A model generated the notes under the pieces. That model was not told the origin of the DNA. It was given only the letters and a program-made list of their open reading frames with translations, and did not search any database. 64,000 nucleotides of DNA from NCBI GenBank assembly GCA_016124945.1, contig WGMT01000020.1:1-64000 (forward strand), read 5' to 3'. Positions 62,540 to 64,000 of this stretch are shown here, piece after piece (the first letter of the stretch is position 1; each line of letters starts with the position of its first letter). This DNA comes from a bacterium. GTDB lineage: Bacteria > Chloroflexota > Anaerolineae > Caldilineales > Caldilineaceae. The position numbers and the translations under genes were made by a program.

Positions 62540-63541
62540 ATGCACTTCAACCACGGTTACGCCCTGCTCATCGGCGTGGGCGCGTGCGAATACCCCAAGT
62601 GGTCGCTGCCCACCACCGTCAAAGACGCGCAGGCCATCCAGCAAGTCCTCACCGACGCCGATCTCTGCGCCTACGCTCCCGAACAGATCCGGCTACTCCA
62701 TAACGAAACGGCCACGCGGCAGCGCATCCTCGACGGGTTGGCCTGGCTAGCCCAATCTGTGCAGAAGGACCCCGAAGCCACCGCCGTAGTCTACTTCTCC
62801 GGCCACGGCTGGCTGCACAAAGAAACCGGCGACTACTACCTCGTCCCCCACGACGTCGAACCCTTCAACTTCACCGGGTCGGCGCTGGCGGCTGCCGATT
62901 TCACCGAAGCGCTGCGCAACGTCAAGGCCAAGCGTCTGCTCGCCTTCATCGATAGCTGCCACGCCGAAGGCATGGCCACCGCCAAAGACGAACCGTCGTC
63001 ACCCCTGCCACCGTCACTGGCTGAGACCGCGTTGCCCAAAGCCGTCATCGACGATCTGGCGCTGGGCGAAGGACGCGCCGTCTTCACCTCCTCGCGCGGC
63101 GAGCAGCGTTCATGGCTGCGTCCCGACAAGACACTGAGCATCTTCACCTATCACCTGCTCGAAGCCTTCCAGGGCGCGCACAACGTCCCAGGCGACGCCT
63201 TCGTTAAGGTCTCCAACCTTATGAACTACCTGGGCGAACAGGTCTCCGAAAGCGCCTGGCGTCTGTGCAGCGCCGACCAAAGCCCCTTCTTCAAATTCGA
63301 GACCGAAGACTTCCCCGTCGCCGTCCTCCGCGGCGGCAAAGGGCTGCCCAAAGGCGGCTGGGACGAAGTCTCTGAAAACGCCCAAGAGACCATCGCTCGC
63401 TACAGCGCCACCGTCACCGGCGATGGGTCTATTGCCCAGGGCGGCAGCGTGGCCGCCGGCAAAGGCGGCATTGCGGTCAAAGGCAACGTACAGGGTGGCA
63501 TCCGCTTGTCGAATAGAGACCGAGGTTCTGGATGGGTTTAG
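62540..63541 (+). CDS. Caspase-like (peptidase C14) protein with C-terminal shared Gly/Ala module
   Basis: 333 aa. Caspase/metacaspase fold: YALLIGVGACEYPKWSLP at the N-terminus, catalytic His89 in VVYFSGHGWLH, catalytic Cys140 in LLAFIDSCHAEGMA, then FTSSRGEQRSW and SIFTYHLLEAFQG. Residues 289-323 (ATVTGDGSIAQGGSVAAGKG and onward to IAVKGNVQGGI) match the module found before the NACHT domain of the two neighbouring NLR-like proteins. ATG preceded by AAGGAG. Bacterial caspase-like proteases linked to NTPase sensors are known effectors of defence and regulated death; here the shared module suggests recruitment by the NACHT proteins, which is inference. Confidence 0.9.
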   Translation: MHFNHGYALLIGVGACEYPKWSLPTTVKDAQAIQQVLTDADLCAYAPEQIRLLHNETATRQRILDGLAWLAQSVQKDPEATAVVYFSGHGWLHKETGDYYLVPHDVEPFNFTGSALAAADFTEALRNVKAKRLLAFIDSCHAEGMATAKDEPSSPLPPSLAETALPKAVIDDLALGEGRAVFTSSRGEQRSWLRPDKTLSIFTYHLLEAFQGAHNVPGDAFVKVSNLMNYLGEQVSESAWRLCSADQSPFFKFETEDFPVAVLRGGKGLPKGGWDEVSENAQETIARYSATVTGDGSIAQGGSVAAGKGGIAVKGNVQGGIRLSNRDRGSGWV

Positions 63542-63570
63542 GCCAATCTCACTATCTTTGACATCCGACA

Positions 63571-63607
63571 GCGAAGACAGACAGTGCCAGGCACTGTCTG
63601 TCTTCGC
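63571..63607. terminator. 37-bp perfect palindrome, cagtgcctggcac family, copy 3
   Basis: gcgaagacagacagtgcc and its complement flank a single central base (63589). It begins 30 bp after the caspase stop and shares the core with the hairpins at 49988 and 54575. It can act as a terminator for the caspase gene, although no T-run follows. Confidence 0.75.
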
Positions 63608-63629
63608 AATCTCATCCCGCCAAACCACA

Positions 63630-63658
63630 TTGACACACAAATCAACCTGCACTATCCT
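63630..63658 (+). promoter_or_regulatory. Sigma70-type promoter for the terminal dehydrogenase gene
   Basis: TTGACA (63630-63635), 17-bp spacer, TATCCT (63653-63658). The transcript would start near 63665, giving a leader of about 55 nt before the ATG at 63721. This is the best-matching consensus promoter in the window. Confidence 0.65.
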
Positions 63659-63720
63659 GCCTTCATCCCACATCCACAATTCCACACCCACAATTCCATA
63701 CAACACCGGAGGCGCAGGCC

Positions 63721-64000
63721 ATGAAGATCCTGATCCACTACCCCTTCAGCGCGGACGAAATCGAGCAGTTTCGTAACCTGGCACAAAGTTTAGGCGACCA
63801 TGAAGTACTACACGCAGATTCCGAGGACGAAGCCGTGTCACTTGCGGCAGACGCCGAAGTGGTGATGGGGCACTTCCGTCCCGTCGTCTGCGCCGCTGCG
63901 ACTAACTTGCGCTGGATCCAATCGTTCAGCGCCGGTATGGACAAGTTCCTCTTCCCCGAAATCGTCGAACGGGACGAGGTGACGCTCTGCAACGTGGCCG
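63721..64000 (+). CDS. D-2-hydroxyacid dehydrogenase family protein (partial, 3' end outside window)
   Basis: The ATG follows GGAGGCGCAGGCC and the frame is open to the window edge (93 codons visible). The sequence MKILIHYPFSADEIEQFRNL, then LAADAEVVMGHFRP and NLRWIQSFSAGMDKFLFPEI, matches the N-terminal catalytic lobe of this superfamily (substrate-loop SxGxD equivalent SAGMD). The NAD-binding domain and catalytic His lie beyond the edge. It is outside the defence island in character and has its own promoter. Confidence 0.85.
   Translation, partial: MKILIHYPFSADEIEQFRNLAQSLGDHEVLHADSEDEAVSLAADAEVVMGHFRPVVCAAATNLRWIQSFSAGMDKFLFPEIVERDEVTLCNVA

Overview
The window looks like chromosomal DNA from a free-living member of the Chloroflexota, probably the Anaerolineae/Caldilineae side. 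The evidence is indirect: GC-rich coding, giant STAND regulators (a MalT-like LuxR protein and a SARP/BTAD protein), a menaquinone gene (menA), threonine/proline-rich secreted proteins, SH3b and LysM surface proteins, an NrfHA pair, and many short palindromic repeats between genes. No rRNA, tRNA, CRISPR array or phage module was seen, so the assignment is an inference.

Layout. 0-4.7 kb: the repeat-rich tail of an unknown gene, a multi-PAS histidine kinase, and a sugar isomerase/oxidoreductase pair. 4.9-11.6 kb: two large convergent regulators. 12-14.5 kb: a small ORF and a secreted Cys-rich/cadherin-like protein. 14.8-23.5 kb: a leftward block with a CrtI-like oxidoreductase, folate genes folB-folK-folE, a Tat-exported dienelactone hydrolase, menA, a Kef-type antiporter and an unknown membrane protein. 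23.9-26.4 kb: an LPVTG surface protein, a 2-hydroxyacid dehydrogenase and a PIG-L deacetylase. 26.6-38.8 kb: leftward housekeeping genes (VOC, RDD, response regulator, isocitrate/isopropylmalate-type dehydrogenase, renalase-like, IMPase, N-formylglutamate amidohydrolase, TrkH, J-like/SH3b protein, TPR protein). 39-48.4 kb: envelope proteins, a thioredoxin-CcdA fusion, a GH3 glycosidase, LysM protein, lipoprotein and the NrfHA ammonia-forming nitrite reductase.

From about 48.4 kb to 63.6 kb the character changes to a defence/conflict island: a broken NLR-like TPR protein, an MmeI-like restriction-modification enzyme with a single-base frameshift, two NACHT NTPases each ending in a SUMF1/FGE-fold domain, a DUF559 endonuclease between them, and a caspase-like protease. 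Copies of a roughly 320-bp inverted-repeat element separate the last four genes. The most interesting observation is that both NACHT proteins and the caspase carry the same short Gly/Ala-rich module: just before the NACHT domain in the NTPases and at the extreme C-terminus of the caspase. This suggests a homotypic assembly module linking NLR-type sensors to a protease effector. The SUMF1 domains lack the catalytic cysteine pair and contain a 78-bp variable block of equal length flanked by near-identical DNA, so they look like ligand-recognition domains.

The window ends inside a second D-2-hydroxyacid dehydrogenase gene with a good sigma70-type promoter. Several repeat families (MITE-like elements, REP-like hairpins) are dispersed through the whole window and concentrate in the island. 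Starts were moved from the longest ORF to an internal codon where a Shine-Dalgarno sequence clearly favoured it.
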